This document shows positions 26,370 through 34,605 of a DNA stretch of 64,000 bases, piece after piece (within the stretch, counting starts at the first letter, position 1; each line of letters begins with the position of its first letter). A program made the translations under genes and the position numbers. The notes below the pieces were generated by a model. The model ran no database searches, had not been told where the DNA came from, and saw nothing but the letters and a program-made list of their open reading frames with translations. This DNA is from Croceicoccus sediminis. GTDB taxonomy: Bacteria > Pseudomonadota > Alphaproteobacteria > Sphingomonadales > Sphingomonadaceae. The DNA lies in assembly GCF_007570835.1 (NCBI RefSeq), contig NZ_SUNC01000005.1, positions 1-64,000 on the forward strand, given 5' to 3'.

Positions 26370-28114
26370 CAGCCATCTCCCCCCTCGTCGCGGACGGTGA
26401 CGACACGCATCATCCCGGAATGCATGTGCAGCAGCATGTGGCAGTGAAATGCCCAGTCGCCCACCGCATCAGCCGTCAGGTCGAACGATGCCTTGCCGCC
26501 CGGAAGCACGTTCACGGTATGCTTCAGCACGCGGTCGCCCGGTTCGCCCGAGACCAGTTCGAAGAAATGGCCGTGCAGGTGGATCGGGTGCGGCATCATC
26601 GTATCGTTGATGAGGTTGACGCGGACCCTTTCGTTCAACCGGAACGGGATCGGCGGCGGGCTATTGCTGAAATCCTCACCGTTGATCGACCACATGTACC
26701 GTTCCATGTTCGCGGTGAGGTGCAGGTCGACCTCGCGGCTTGGCACGCGCGGATCGGGATTGGGCTCTGCGGAACGCAGCTGCGCATATGTCAGCACGCG
26801 GTGGCCCACGTCTTCCAGCCCGGTGGGAATATCGCCCAGCCGGTCGACCGGCATCGGCGAAAGCGAGGCGACGCCCGGCCCCATCTTCACTTCGGGCGCG
26901 ACCGAGGGGTCGCGCATCGACATCGACGAATGATCCATCGCCCCGCTGTCGGGCTGGCTGAGGTCGAGCGTATCGCCCATGTCCATGCCGGACATGTCCA
27001 TCCCCATGTCGCGCATCGTCAGCAGCGGGCGCTTGCGGATTTCGGGGATCGGTGCGGCCAGTCCCACGCGGGTGGCCAGGGTGCCACGGACCTGCCCGCT
27101 GCGGTCGATGGCCTCGGCGATGATGCCGTGCGCTTCCTCGCGCGGGGTGACGACGACGTCGTAGGTCTCGGCAATGGCGATCTGCAATTCGTCGGTCTCG
27201 ACCGGCTTTACCGCCAGCCCATCGGCGGCAACCACCGTCATCGGCAGGTCGGGCAGGCGGAAATTGAAATTCGTCATCGACGATGCGTTGATGATGCGCA
27301 GCTTCACCCGCTCACCCGGCCGGAATATGCCGGTCCAGTTCTCCATGCTCGAATGGCCGTTGACCAGATAAGTGTAGGTATCGCCTGTGACGTCGGAAAT
27401 GTCGGTCGGGTCCATGCGCATCTGCGCCCATTCCAGCCGTTCAGCCAGGTCCTGCCCCTCGCCCGCCAAAAGGCCGGCGATGGTCTGGCGCTGCTGATTG
27501 AAATATCCGCCCATCACTTTCAGCCGGCGGAGCTGTTCGTGCGGATGCATGGTCGAAAAATCGGACAGGACAAGGACGTGTTCGCGGTCATAATCGCGCG
27601 CGCCATCGGCCGGATCGACGACAATGGGCCCGTAAAGCCCCATCGCTTCCTGCATGCCCGAATGGCTGTGATACCAGTAAGTACCCGACTGGATCAGCGG
27701 GAAATCGTAGACGAAGGTTTCGCCCGCATCGATGCCCGGAAAGCTGACCCCGGGCACTCCGTCCATATCGAAGGGCAGCAGCAGCCCATGCCAGTGGATC
27801 GAGGATTGTTCGTCCAGCGTGTTGGTCACCGCCAGCCGCACGTTCTGCCCCTCGCGCAGGCGGATCAGCGGCGCAGGCAGCGTTCCGTTGACGGTGATGG
27901 CATGGCCCGTGCGGCCCGCGGTCGAAAAACGGCTGTTCCCGATGGTAAGCGCAATATCCTCACCCGAAAGCACTTCAGGCATATTGGTCGCGGTCATGCC
28001 GTGCGTGCCGTTGCGGGCCCATGCGGGAAACAACGCGCCGCTGCCAAGCGCGGCGGCAAGCGCGCCCGAACCAGCGATGAAACGGCGGCGGCTGAGGGAA
28101 TCGGGGCAGGTCAT
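26369..28114 (-). CDS. copA: CopA multicopper oxidase (periplasmic copper resistance)
   Basis: A 581-residue multicopper oxidase with a twin-arginine signal (SRRRFIAG, about residues 8-15). The four copper-motif regions are HWHGLLLP, YWYHSHSG, HPIHLHGHFF and the T1/T3 motif HCHMLLHMHSGM. A Met-rich insert (MDMSGMDMGD) lies in the middle. This is the CopA/PcoA type that oxidises Cu(I) in the periplasm. It is coupled to copB downstream and preceded, 53 bases upstream, by an ECF sigma factor gene, an unusual regulatory neighbour for copAB. Confidence 0.95.
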   Translation of the reverse strand: MTCPDSLSRRRFIAGSGALAAALGSGALFPAWARNGTHGMTATNMPEVLSGEDIALTIGNSRFSTAGRTGHAITVNGTLPAPLIRLREGQNVRLAVTNTLDEQSSIHWHGLLLPFDMDGVPGVSFPGIDAGETFVYDFPLIQSGTYWYHSHSGMQEAMGLYGPIVVDPADGARDYDREHVLVLSDFSTMHPHEQLRRLKVMGGYFNQQRQTIAGLLAGEGQDLAERLEWAQMRMDPTDISDVTGDTYTYLVNGHSSMENWTGIFRPGERVKLRIINASSMTNFNFRLPDLPMTVVAADGLAVKPVETDELQIAIAETYDVVVTPREEAHGIIAEAIDRSGQVRGTLATRVGLAAPIPEIRKRPLLTMRDMGMDMSGMDMGDTLDLSQPDSGAMDHSSMSMRDPSVAPEVKMGPGVASLSPMPVDRLGDIPTGLEDVGHRVLTYAQLRSAEPNPDPRVPSREVDLHLTANMERYMWSINGEDFSNSPPPIPFRLNERVRVNLINDTMMPHPIHLHGHFFELVSGEPGDRVLKHTVNVLPGGKASFDLTADAVGDWAFHCHMLLHMHSGMMRVVTVRDEGGDG

Positions 28115-28167
28115 GCCCTTCTATACGGGCCTTCGGTCGCGATCCCTCACCGATGCGACATCATTCT

Positions 28168-28743
28168 TCAGCCGATCGTTTCGGAAAGCTTCGCACGGGC
28201 GCGATAGATGCGCGTTTCGACCGCCTTGCGGTTGATGCCCAGTACCTCGGCGGCCTCGGCCTGGCTCATCCCCTCTATCGTACAGAGGACGAGCGGTTCG
28301 CGAAGGTTTGCAGGCAATGCGGCCAGTGCCTCGCGGATGCGCCTGACGCCCTCGTTCGACGCCGCCGCGCTTTCCGGGTCGGGCGCGGTGTCGGCGACCG
28401 GCATGGCCTCGTTCAGCGGTGCCGCAAAGGTGAAAAAGCGCCGGACGGCCCGCCGTCTGGCCCAGTCGCGGCACTTGTTGACCGCGATGGCCAGCAGCCA
28501 CGTGCGAAACGACCGCGACGGATCGTATCGGCGCAGGGCGGCAAAGGCGGCCACGAAACATTCCTGCGTGATGTCGAGCGCCTCGTCCTCGTCACCGACC
28601 TGTCCGCGGGCAAACCGGAAGACGGCTGTGCGATGACGGTCCATCAGCCAGCTATAGGCCGCCTGCTGCCCGCGCATGGCTGCCGCCGCCGCTTCGCCGT
28701 CGTCGGCATATGCGGGCGGCGTATCTTCGGGCGGATCGGCCAC
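28168..28743 (-). CDS. ECF RNA polymerase sigma factor (CnrH-like position)
   Basis: A 191-residue ECF sigma factor starting with GTG. Sigma region 2 (YSWLMDRHRTAVFRFAR, then EALDITQECFVAAF and FRTWLLAIAVNKCRD) and region 4 (LPANLREPLVLCTIEGMSQAEAAEVLG, VETRIYRARAKL) are both present. Immediately upstream, on the same strand, are a membrane-tethered heavy-metal sensor and a small single-pass protein, the cnrY-cnrX-cnrH order of metal-responsive sigma systems. It lies just before copA and copB and may direct their transcription when metal is sensed. Confidence 0.9.
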   Translation of the reverse strand: MADPPEDTPPAYADDGEAAAAAMRGQQAAYSWLMDRHRTAVFRFARGQVGDEDEALDITQECFVAAFAALRRYDPSRSFRTWLLAIAVNKCRDWARRRAVRRFFTFAAPLNEAMPVADTAPDPESAAASNEGVRRIREALAALPANLREPLVLCTIEGMSQAEAAEVLGINRKAVETRIYRARAKLSETIG

Positions 28744-28750
28744 GATGGCG

Positions 28751-29194
28751 TTAGTCTTGCGCGGGTTGGGTCAGGGCCTCGGCCACGGCTTCGTCGTATA
28801 CCTGCGCCTGGTCTGGACGCAGGATGGCCCGCATCGCAAAGACATGGCTGAGCGTCGCCTTCTGCAGTTCGCCCATCGCCATGTGCGATCGATCGACCGC
28901 GCGCTCCACCGCGGGGCCATAGGCGTGTTCGTTCGCCACCGCCTTGGCCAGATCGCGGTTTGCCGCGGCCAGTTCGGCCTCCAGCGTCTCGCGCTTCTGC
29001 GCGAAACTCGTCTCCAGCGCGTGGATCTGTTTTTCCTGTCCGGGGTCGAGGTCCAGCTGTTCGTGCATGATCGCGTGCAGGCGGCCGCCGTTCGCTGCCT
29101 CTTCGCGCGGCAGGCCTTGCGCGATCCACAGCGCGGCAAGCGCCGCGACGACCGCGACGAGCGCTACCGTGACATAACGCGACAGGCCGCGCAT
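28751..29194 (-). CDS. Periplasmic heavy-metal sensor, CnrX-like
   Basis: A 147-residue protein with one N-terminal transmembrane helix (about 8-26) and a helical periplasmic domain. H40, H44, E61, H117 and M121 reproduce exactly the relative spacing (+4, +17, +56, +4) of the nickel/cobalt ligands of Cupriavidus CnrX (H42, H46, E63, H119, M123). It should therefore bind a transition metal and relay the signal to the small anti-sigma partner. The start is the ATG in TGATG, overlapping the upstream gene by one base; the preceding TTG is not needed. Whether it senses copper, nickel or cobalt is open. Confidence 0.87.
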   Translation of the reverse strand: MRGLSRYVTVALVAVVAALAALWIAQGLPREEAANGGRLHAIMHEQLDLDPGQEKQIHALETSFAQKRETLEAELAAANRDLAKAVANEHAYGPAVERAVDRSHMAMGELQKATLSHVFAMRAILRPDQAQVYDEAVAEALTQPAQD

Positions 29195-29451
29195 CAACCG
29201 TTCAGCAGGTGCGAGGGCGCGGACACCGGCATCGCCAGCAACGGTTCGGCCGCCGCCGGCGATCCGCCATCAAGGCCAAGTGCAAGACCCGCGCTGGCCG
29301 CGATACAGGCAGCCAGCGTCAGCGCGCGGCGCGAAAAGGCCTGCTCCTGCACCGTGCCGAGGCCGTCCATGACCGCGCCGTCGATCTGCGACAGCCCGGC
29401 CGGAACGCTCTCGTCGCGCAGCGATGCGAGCATGGTATCGATCCTATCCAT
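29194..29451 (-). CDS. Small membrane anti-sigma factor, CnrY-like
   Basis: An 85-residue single-pass protein. A cytoplasmic N-terminus of about 42 residues ([14 protein letters not shown] start) is followed by a hydrophobic helix ([18 protein letters not shown]) and a short periplasmic tail. Size, topology and first position in the Y-X-H order match CnrY/NccY anti-sigma factors, which hold the ECF sigma at the membrane; primary sequence similarity is weak. Its stop overlaps the sensor start. Two tandem CTCTGTCAT copies lie just upstream. Confidence 0.65.
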   Translation of the reverse strand: MDRIDTMLASLRDESVPAGLSQIDGAVMDGLGTVQEQAFSRRALTLAACIAASAGLALGLDGGSPAAAEPLLAMPVSAPSHLLNG

Positions 29452-29461
29452 TGTCCTGGCT

Positions 29462-29479
29462 CTCTGTCATCTCTGTCAT
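29462..29479. repeat. Two perfect tandem 9-base repeats (CTCTGTCAT)
   Basis: Adjacent exact copies occupy 29462-29470 and 29471-29479, immediately upstream of the anti-sigma gene. On its coding strand they read ATGACAGAG twice, overlapping the ribosome-site area. Confidence 0.6.
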
Positions 29480-29635
29480 ATTCATCCAGTCATACGCACG
29501 CCGCACCCCGATCCCTCATGCAGGCGGCCCGCCGGAAGCCCGAAAGTATTTCAAGGGATAGCGCCTTGCACCGCGTATCATCAAGCATGGCCGGCCCAGA
29601 TCGTACCGCCGGAACCGCTGACGAAGGAATATCCG

Positions 29636-30010
29636 ATGAAGTCCATCATCTCTGCCCTTACCATGCTGGCCGCGCTTGCCGCCCCGGTTTCGGCCTATGC
29701 CCACCCGCGACTGGTCGCCGCCGACCCCAAGGCGGAATCGACCGTTGCAAAGCCGACAAAGCTAACGCTCACGTTCTCCGAAACGCTGGTCGGGCCGATC
29801 TCCGGCGTTGAAATCACGATGACCGGCATGCCCGGAATGGCGAACCACAAGCCGATGCCGGTAAAGGGTTTCAAGACCGAAGTGACCGACAAGACAATGA
29901 CGGTGGTCCTGCCCCGCGCGCTTCCGGCGGGCACTTACGATCTGAAGTGGCATGCGGTTGCCGCCGATCAGCATCGCATCGAGGGCAAGTACAGCTTCAA
30001 GGTGAAGTAA
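29636..30010 (+). CDS. copC: CopC periplasmic copper-binding protein
   Basis: A 124-residue protein with a signal peptide (cleavage after SAYA) and a mature N-terminus HPRL, whose first histidine is the classic CopC Cu(II) ligand. The body has the CopC strands LVAADPKAESTV and LTLTFSE, a Met-rich loop (TMTGMPGMANHKPMP) and the C-terminal WHAVAADQHRIEGKYSFKV with DxH ligands. It probably passes copper to CopD, encoded 18 bases downstream. It is divergent from the CnrYXH-copAB operon. The much longer in-frame upstream extension is antisense to the regulator genes and is rejected. Confidence 0.92.
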   Translation: MKSIISALTMLAALAAPVSAYAHPRLVAADPKAESTVAKPTKLTLTFSETLVGPISGVEITMTGMPGMANHKPMPVKGFKTEVTDKTMTVVLPRALPAGTYDLKWHAVAADQHRIEGKYSFKVK

Positions 30011-30028
30011 TGGGTCGGGGGTCTCGGT

Positions 30029-30892
30029 ATGGATGATACGAACGTCGTTCTGGCTCGCGCCGCGCTTTATGTCGTGGCGCTGGGACTGGCCGGGATCCCC
30101 CTCTACTTGCGCATTTCAGGCACTGTCGAGGCTGGCAAGGGACTGCGCCTTGCCATGGCGGCAGGCGCGATCGCGGCGGCCGCCATCGCGGCATGGTGGG
30201 CCGCCGCCAGTGTCGCGGCGATGGCCGCACTGCCGCTGGGCGACCTCGATTATGAAATGTTCTCCGCCGTCGCGGGGGCGACTCCGATAGGCACGGTGTT
30301 AGACGTAAGGCTGGCCGCCGCTATCGGCGTCTTGCTGGCCGCGGCGTTCCTGCCGCGAACGCTGATCCTGGGCCTGATCGCGGCGGCAATTCCGATCGCC
30401 GGGGTCTGGACCGGGCACCCCGGCGCGGCCGAAGGCATGACGGGCCATGTCCAGCGCCTGTTCGACGCGATCCACCTGCTGGCCGCGGCGGTCTGGTTCG
30501 GCGCGCTGATCGTGTTCCTGGCATCGCTCATCCGCTCCGGCGCGGGACGAGTGACATTGGTCTCCCGCCTTCGCGCCTTTGCCGCCACGGGGACCGTGAT
30601 CGTCGCCACCCTGGCCGTGACCGGCACGGTCAACGGCTGGCTAATCGCACAGCACGGATTTGCATGGTCCAGCACATGGTCGTTCTTGCTGATCGTCAAG
30701 CTGGGCCTGTTCGCCGCCATGCTGGCCTTTGCAGCGGTCAACCGCTGGAAACTGACCCCTGCTTACGAAGCGGGCGCGCCGGGTTCCGCCGGGCGGCTGG
30801 GCACCTCGCTCTTGCTCGAGGCGTCCTGCGCCGTGGGGATCTTCGCCCTCGTCGCGATCATCGGCCTCAGCAATCCGGCGGGCGCCGTTTAG
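30029..30892 (+). CDS. copD: CopD-family copper-transport membrane protein
   Basis: A 287-residue polytopic protein with about eight transmembrane helices. Conserved histidines lie in the membrane region (GVWTGHPGAAEGMTGHVQRLFDAIHLLAAAVWFG), matching CopD/PcoD domains. It probably moves copper across the inner membrane together with CopC. The start is an ATG following GGTCTCGGT, 18 bases after copC. It is the last gene of the two-gene unit. Confidence 0.88.
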   Translation: MDDTNVVLARAALYVVALGLAGIPLYLRISGTVEAGKGLRLAMAAGAIAAAAIAAWWAAASVAAMAALPLGDLDYEMFSAVAGATPIGTVLDVRLAAAIGVLLAAAFLPRTLILGLIAAAIPIAGVWTGHPGAAEGMTGHVQRLFDAIHLLAAAVWFGALIVFLASLIRSGAGRVTLVSRLRAFAATGTVIVATLAVTGTVNGWLIAQHGFAWSSTWSFLLIVKLGLFAAMLAFAAVNRWKLTPAYEAGAPGSAGRLGTSLLLEASCAVGIFALVAIIGLSNPAGAV

Positions 30893-30925
30893 AGCCACCA
30901 CGAAAACGAAACGGCCAAAACGAAA

Positions 30926-30958
30926 CGGGCGGCACCTGCCTTGCACAAGTGCCGCCCG
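30926..30958 (-). terminator. Terminator of the haloacid dehalogenase-type gene
   Basis: CGGGCGGCAC (30926-30935) pairs over 10 positions with GTGCCGCCCG (30949-30958). On the minus strand it is followed by T-rich sequence (complement of 30910-30925). It lies between the convergent copD and HAD genes and may serve both. Confidence 0.6.
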
Positions 30959-30990
30959 CCGTTGTTACCGGGTCCAGCCGAGAAGGTGGA

Positions 30991-31653
30991 TCAGAGACCG
31001 ACCAGCCCCGGCAGTTCGCTGAAATCCTTGATGAAGTTGAGGTCGTAGCCGTCGACCTTGGGCTCGTGCCCGCGAGTCACCATGACCTTCGTGGCGATGC
31101 CAAGGTCATAGGCCGTCATCAGGTCGTAACGCGGGCTGGACGACACGTGCATGATGTCTTCCGGGCCGCAGCCAAGCTTGTCGAACATGAATTCGAACGC
31201 GCCCATCCGCGGCTTGTAGCACTGCGCTTCTTCGGCGGTCAGCGCCGCGTGGAACGGCACGCCGATGTTCTTCACGCTGTGCGGGATGAGGTCGATCATC
31301 GAGTTCGAGAGGATGACGAGCGGGATCTTTTCCGCCACGCGGGCCAGCGGCCCCGGAGCGTCGCTATGCGGCTGCCACGTCGGGATCGCGTTGTAGAACA
31401 CGTCGAAGTCTTCCTTGGTGCAGGTCACGCCGTGCTTCTTGCAGGTGCGCGCCACCGCGTTGGCGACGACATCGTAGAACGGCTTCCACGCCCCGAGGAC
31501 TTCATCCAACCGGTATCCACGGAAGGATTCGACGAATGCATCCATCTCTTCCGCGCTGACACGATCGGCAAAAACTTCACGAGCCGTGGGGCCCATGGCA
31601 AAGTTGATAATCGTGCCGTAGCAGTCGAAGGTTATATACTTGGGCCTGAACAT
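30991..31653 (-). CDS. HAD-superfamily hydrolase, haloacid dehalogenase type II-like
   Basis: A 220-residue HAD hydrolase. The nucleophile aspartate lies in FDCYGT near the N-terminus, followed by the motif II serine in VILSNS, a lysine in CYKPRMGAFEF and an acidic motif around SSSPRYDLMTA. The usual dehalogenase signature SSNGWD is replaced by SSSPRYD, so a 2-haloacid substrate is doubtful and another hydrolase role is possible. It is a separate minus-strand unit with its own 150-base upstream gap after the GNAT gene. Confidence 0.82.
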   Translation of the reverse strand: MFRPKYITFDCYGTIINFAMGPTAREVFADRVSAEEMDAFVESFRGYRLDEVLGAWKPFYDVVANAVARTCKKHGVTCTKEDFDVFYNAIPTWQPHSDAPGPLARVAEKIPLVILSNSMIDLIPHSVKNIGVPFHAALTAEEAQCYKPRMGAFEFMFDKLGCGPEDIMHVSSSPRYDLMTAYDLGIATKVMVTRGHEPKVDGYDLNFIKDFSELPGLVGL

Positions 31654-31803
31654 CGACCTGTTTACCTTTCGCGTTTTGAACTGAGCCGTAGATTATTCGG
31701 GCTGTTACCGGCTTTTCACCTGTCGATAGGGGTGCCCGAAGAACATTCTCGCCTTTTTCGCCCCCTTTTCGGAACATCGCCCGCCGGGCGGCAGGAAATG
31801 CGG

Positions 31804-32664
31804 CTATCCCAGCGACTGGTTGGATAGCGCGAACAGAGTCGCCGCCGGACCGGGCTGCGGGCGTTGCCCGCGCGCCATCGTGATGACCCGGCCAACCTGC
31901 GGCAGGCCCAGCGTTTCCAGCCAGGAACCCAGACCGCAGCTTTCGGTCACGTCGATGCGGACGAATGTGCCGACATGGTCCGCCGCAAGCGCGCCGATCA
32001 GCGCCTTCGCATCGGTTTCGTCGCGGGCGATAACCGGGCCGACCACGACCCCGCGGCCCCACCGGCGCACGATGCCATAGCCGCTGACCGCGCCGTCCCG
32101 GTCCACGACCAGAACGTCGCCATCGGCGCAAAGCCGGTCGACCATCGCGCTACGGCCCATTCCGGACCCTTCGCGATCGATCGCCAGAACGGCATCGCGG
32201 TCCGCCGCCGTCATCGCGCGAAGCGGAACAGAAGCATCGGTCGCGGGTGCCGCGGCCAGGACGTCCTGGAATTGCAGCACCGCGTCATAGGGTACGAAAC
32301 CGTTGCGGGTGTAGAGCACCTCGCCCTCGGCCGTGGAATTGAGGATGATGTTCCGCCCGGCGGCATCGTCCAGCATCGCCTTCATAAGCAATGCGCCGAT
32401 GCCCTGGCGCTGCGCCTTGTCGGCAACGATGATCATCCCGGTCGAGGCATAGTCCGGTTCATAAGGCCACCACAGCGCCGTGGCGACAAGTTCGCCATCC
32501 TGTTCGACCGCGTAGGCATTGCCGAGTTCGAAGGCGACTTGCCAGTCTTCCAGACGGTAGGGCCACTTCACTGCCTGCGACAGCGCAAGCGCCTGCGGCA
32601 GGTGCGCGGCCGTCATCGGAACGACCTTGTTGGAGACGGGGGCGGAGGGCGTGGATTGGGTCAT
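31804..32664 (-). CDS. GNAT-family N-acetyltransferase (two-domain), copy 2
   Basis: A 286-residue protein, paralogue of the GNAT at 16350-17207. RLEDWQVAFELG aligns with RLEDWELFYELG of that copy, and the acetyl-CoA loop reads RQGIGALLM, closer to the canonical R/Q-x-x-G-x-G/A than in copy 1. The C-terminal half is the second acetyltransferase-like domain. It lies 61 bases downstream of the dipeptide-type permease genes, probably in the same transcript. It may acetylate or detoxify an imported amino compound or peptide. The substrate is unknown. Confidence 0.83.
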   Translation of the reverse strand: MTQSTPSAPVSNKVVPMTAAHLPQALALSQAVKWPYRLEDWQVAFELGNAYAVEQDGELVATALWWPYEPDYASTGMIIVADKAQRQGIGALLMKAMLDDAAGRNIILNSTAEGEVLYTRNGFVPYDAVLQFQDVLAAAPATDASVPLRAMTAADRDAVLAIDREGSGMGRSAMVDRLCADGDVLVVDRDGAVSGYGIVRRWGRGVVVGPVIARDETDAKALIGALAADHVGTFVRIDVTESCGLGSWLETLGLPQVGRVITMARGQRPQPGPAATLFALSNQSLG

Positions 32665-32696
32665 GGGTCGCCTTGAATTCGGGTTGCGGCTGGGAT

Positions 32697-32719
32697 CGGG
32701 CCCGATCTGCTCGGGCCCG
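32697..32719 (-). other. Intercistronic stem-loop between permease and GNAT genes
   Basis: A perfect 9-bp stem, CGGGCCCGA with TCGGGCCCG, around a TCTGC loop. There is no T-run, so it is more likely an mRNA-processing or stability element than a terminator. Confidence 0.5.
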
Positions 32720-32725
32720 AAGCCC

Positions 32726-33652
32726 TCAGGCCTTGTCGTCGCGCACGTCCAGCGCGTCGCGCAGGCCGTCGCCGACGAAGTTGAAGCTGGTCACCGCGAT
32801 CGTGATCGCGACACCGGGGATGATCGCCAGCCACGGTGCGGTGGCGAGGTACTGCTGTGCGCCGCCCAGCATGTTGCCCCAGCTGGGCAGCGGGGGCTGA
32901 ATGCCATAGCCCAGGAAGCTGATGTAGGCTTCGAGCAGGATGGCGCGGGCCACGGTAAGCGTTGCCGCAACGATGATCGGGCCCATCGCGTTGGGCAGGA
33001 TTTCGCGCACCATGATGTGCCAGTTGCCAAGGCCGAGCATGCGTCCTGCCTGTACGAATTCGCGTTCGCGCAACGATCGCACTTCGGCTTCGACGATGCG
33101 GGCCACTTCCATCCAGCCGGTAATGGCGATGATGATCGTGACCATCGTGGGCGTGGGCTTCAGTGCGGCTGCAAGCGCGAGCAGCAGGAAGATCGAGGGA
33201 AACGCCAGGAAGCCATCGACCATGCGCATCAGCGCAGCACCGATCCAGCCGCCCCGGTATCCCGCGACAAGCCCGACGAACGTGCCCAGCAGCGTCGACA
33301 TGAACATCGCCGAAAACGCGACGAGCAGCGAAACACTGCCCGCCATGAGCAACCGGGCCAGCATGTCGCGGCCCAGCGGATCGGTTCCGAACAGGAACCC
33401 GTCGGTCAGCGGCGGGGTGAACCGCACGCCAAGATCGATCCACAGCGGATCGTGCGACAGGAACACCGGCCCGAGGAAACAGGCAAGCGTCAGGATCGTG
33501 ATCATCGCAAGGCCCAGAAGCGCAAGGCGATGGTTCGCGAACTTGCGCGCCGTACGGCTTTCCCACCAACGGGCCTGTTGCTCAGGGGCTGCAACGGCGG
33601 TCATCGGCTCGTTCCTTTCGGGAGGGGGCGTGGTGATGGTCTGTGCGCTCAT
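32726..33652 (-). CDS. Dipeptide/oligopeptide ABC transporter permease (DppC type)
   Basis: A 308-residue inner-membrane permease with about six helices and the EAA loop around MVREILPNAMGPIIV, preceded by the DppC-type N-terminal helix (LALLGLAMITILTLACFLGPVFL). It pairs with the DppB-type permease encoded two bases upstream. An alternative ATG at 33604, with AAGGAAC nine bases upstream, has the better ribosome site and would remove 16 residues. Confidence 0.92.
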   Translation of the reverse strand: MSAQTITTPPPERNEPMTAVAAPEQQARWWESRTARKFANHRLALLGLAMITILTLACFLGPVFLSHDPLWIDLGVRFTPPLTDGFLFGTDPLGRDMLARLLMAGSVSLLVAFSAMFMSTLLGTFVGLVAGYRGGWIGAALMRMVDGFLAFPSIFLLLALAAALKPTPTMVTIIIAITGWMEVARIVEAEVRSLREREFVQAGRMLGLGNWHIMVREILPNAMGPIIVAATLTVARAILLEAYISFLGYGIQPPLPSWGNMLGGAQQYLATAPWLAIIPGVAITIAVTSFNFVGDGLRDALDVRDDKA

Positions 33653-33654
33653 GA

Positions 33655-34605
33655 TCAGCTCAACCGGATGCGCGGATCGACGATCGCGACCGCGATGTCG
33701 GCCAGGAGGTTGCCGAAGATGACGAGGACGGCCGAAAACATCAGCAGGCCCATGACCACGGGATAATCACCGTAACTGACAGAATCGAGGAACAGGCGGC
33801 CCATGCCCGGCCAGGTGAACACCGTTTCGGTCACCAGCGCGCCCGTCAAAAGGGCAGGAAGCTGCATCCCGGCCAGCGTTATCATCGGCAGCAGCGCATT
33901 ACCGACGATGTGCTTCATCAGGATGCGCCGCTCGCTCAACCCCTTGGCACGCGCGGTCTTGACGAAATCCTGGTTCATCACGTCCAGCGTCGCGGTGCGC
34001 ATGTACCGGCTCCAGATCGCGATATGGACCAGCGCCAGCACGATGCTCGGCATGATCAGGTGGTGCAGGTAGTCCAGCACCGACTGGTCACCGACAGAAT
34101 ACATGTTGCCCGCCGGCAGCCAGCCGAGCTGCAGCGAGAATATGTAGATGCCGACAAGGCCGAACCAGAACGTCGGGATCGACAGCGCGACCATCGCGGC
34201 GATCGTCGCCACGTTGTCGAATGTGGAATAACGGTGCGTCGCCCCGCGAATGCCGACCCAGGTGCCGATACCGATCGCAATCACGGTCGATGATCCCATC
34301 AGCAGCAAGGTCGCCGGAACGTGCCGGGCAATCACGTCGAGCACCGATGCACCGTCACGGAAGGAATGCCCCCAGTCGCCCTGAACCAGGCGCCAGGCCC
34401 AGTCGAGGTACTGGACCCAGATCGGGCGGTTGAGCCCAAGCTGTTCCTTCAGACGCTCCATGTCGTCCGCCGTCATGCCGGGGTCCAGCGCATATTGCGC
34501 CAAGGGGCCGCCGGGGATGAGGTTCAGGATGAAGAATCCGATCAGTGAGACGATCACCAGAAGGATGACGATCTGCACGAGGCGATTGAGCAGGAAGCGC
34601 AGCAT
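33655..34605 (-). CDS. Dipeptide/oligopeptide ABC transporter permease (DppB type)
   Basis: A 316-residue permease with the typical N-terminal MLRFLLNRLVQIVILLVIV helix, the large periplasmic loop including LGLNRPIWVQYLDW, and an EAA motif near KTARAKGLSERRILMKH. It forms the heterodimeric channel with the DppC-type protein. The ATG follows directly on the stop codon of the binding-protein gene with no gap, so the operon is translationally coupled. Confidence 0.93.
   Translation of the reverse strand: MLRFLLNRLVQIVILLVIVSLIGFFILNLIPGGPLAQYALDPGMTADDMERLKEQLGLNRPIWVQYLDWAWRLVQGDWGHSFRDGASVLDVIARHVPATLLLMGSSTVIAIGIGTWVGIRGATHRYSTFDNVATIAAMVALSIPTFWFGLVGIYIFSLQLGWLPAGNMYSVGDQSVLDYLHHLIMPSIVLALVHIAIWSRYMRTATLDVMNQDFVKTARAKGLSERRILMKHIVGNALLPMITLAGMQLPALLTGALVTETVFTWPGMGRLFLDSVSYGDYPVVMGLLMFSAVLVIFGNLLADIAVAIVDPRIRLS

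Noticed and set aside
26354-28207. 617-codon plus-strand frame opposite copA
   Set aside because: CopA has all four copper motifs and a Tat signal on the minus strand. The opposite frame is Arg/His-rich shadow sequence.
30991-31653. Definite 2-haloacid dehalogenase
   Set aside because: The fold and nucleophile fit, but the SSNGWD signature is altered, so only a HAD type II-like hydrolase is claimed.
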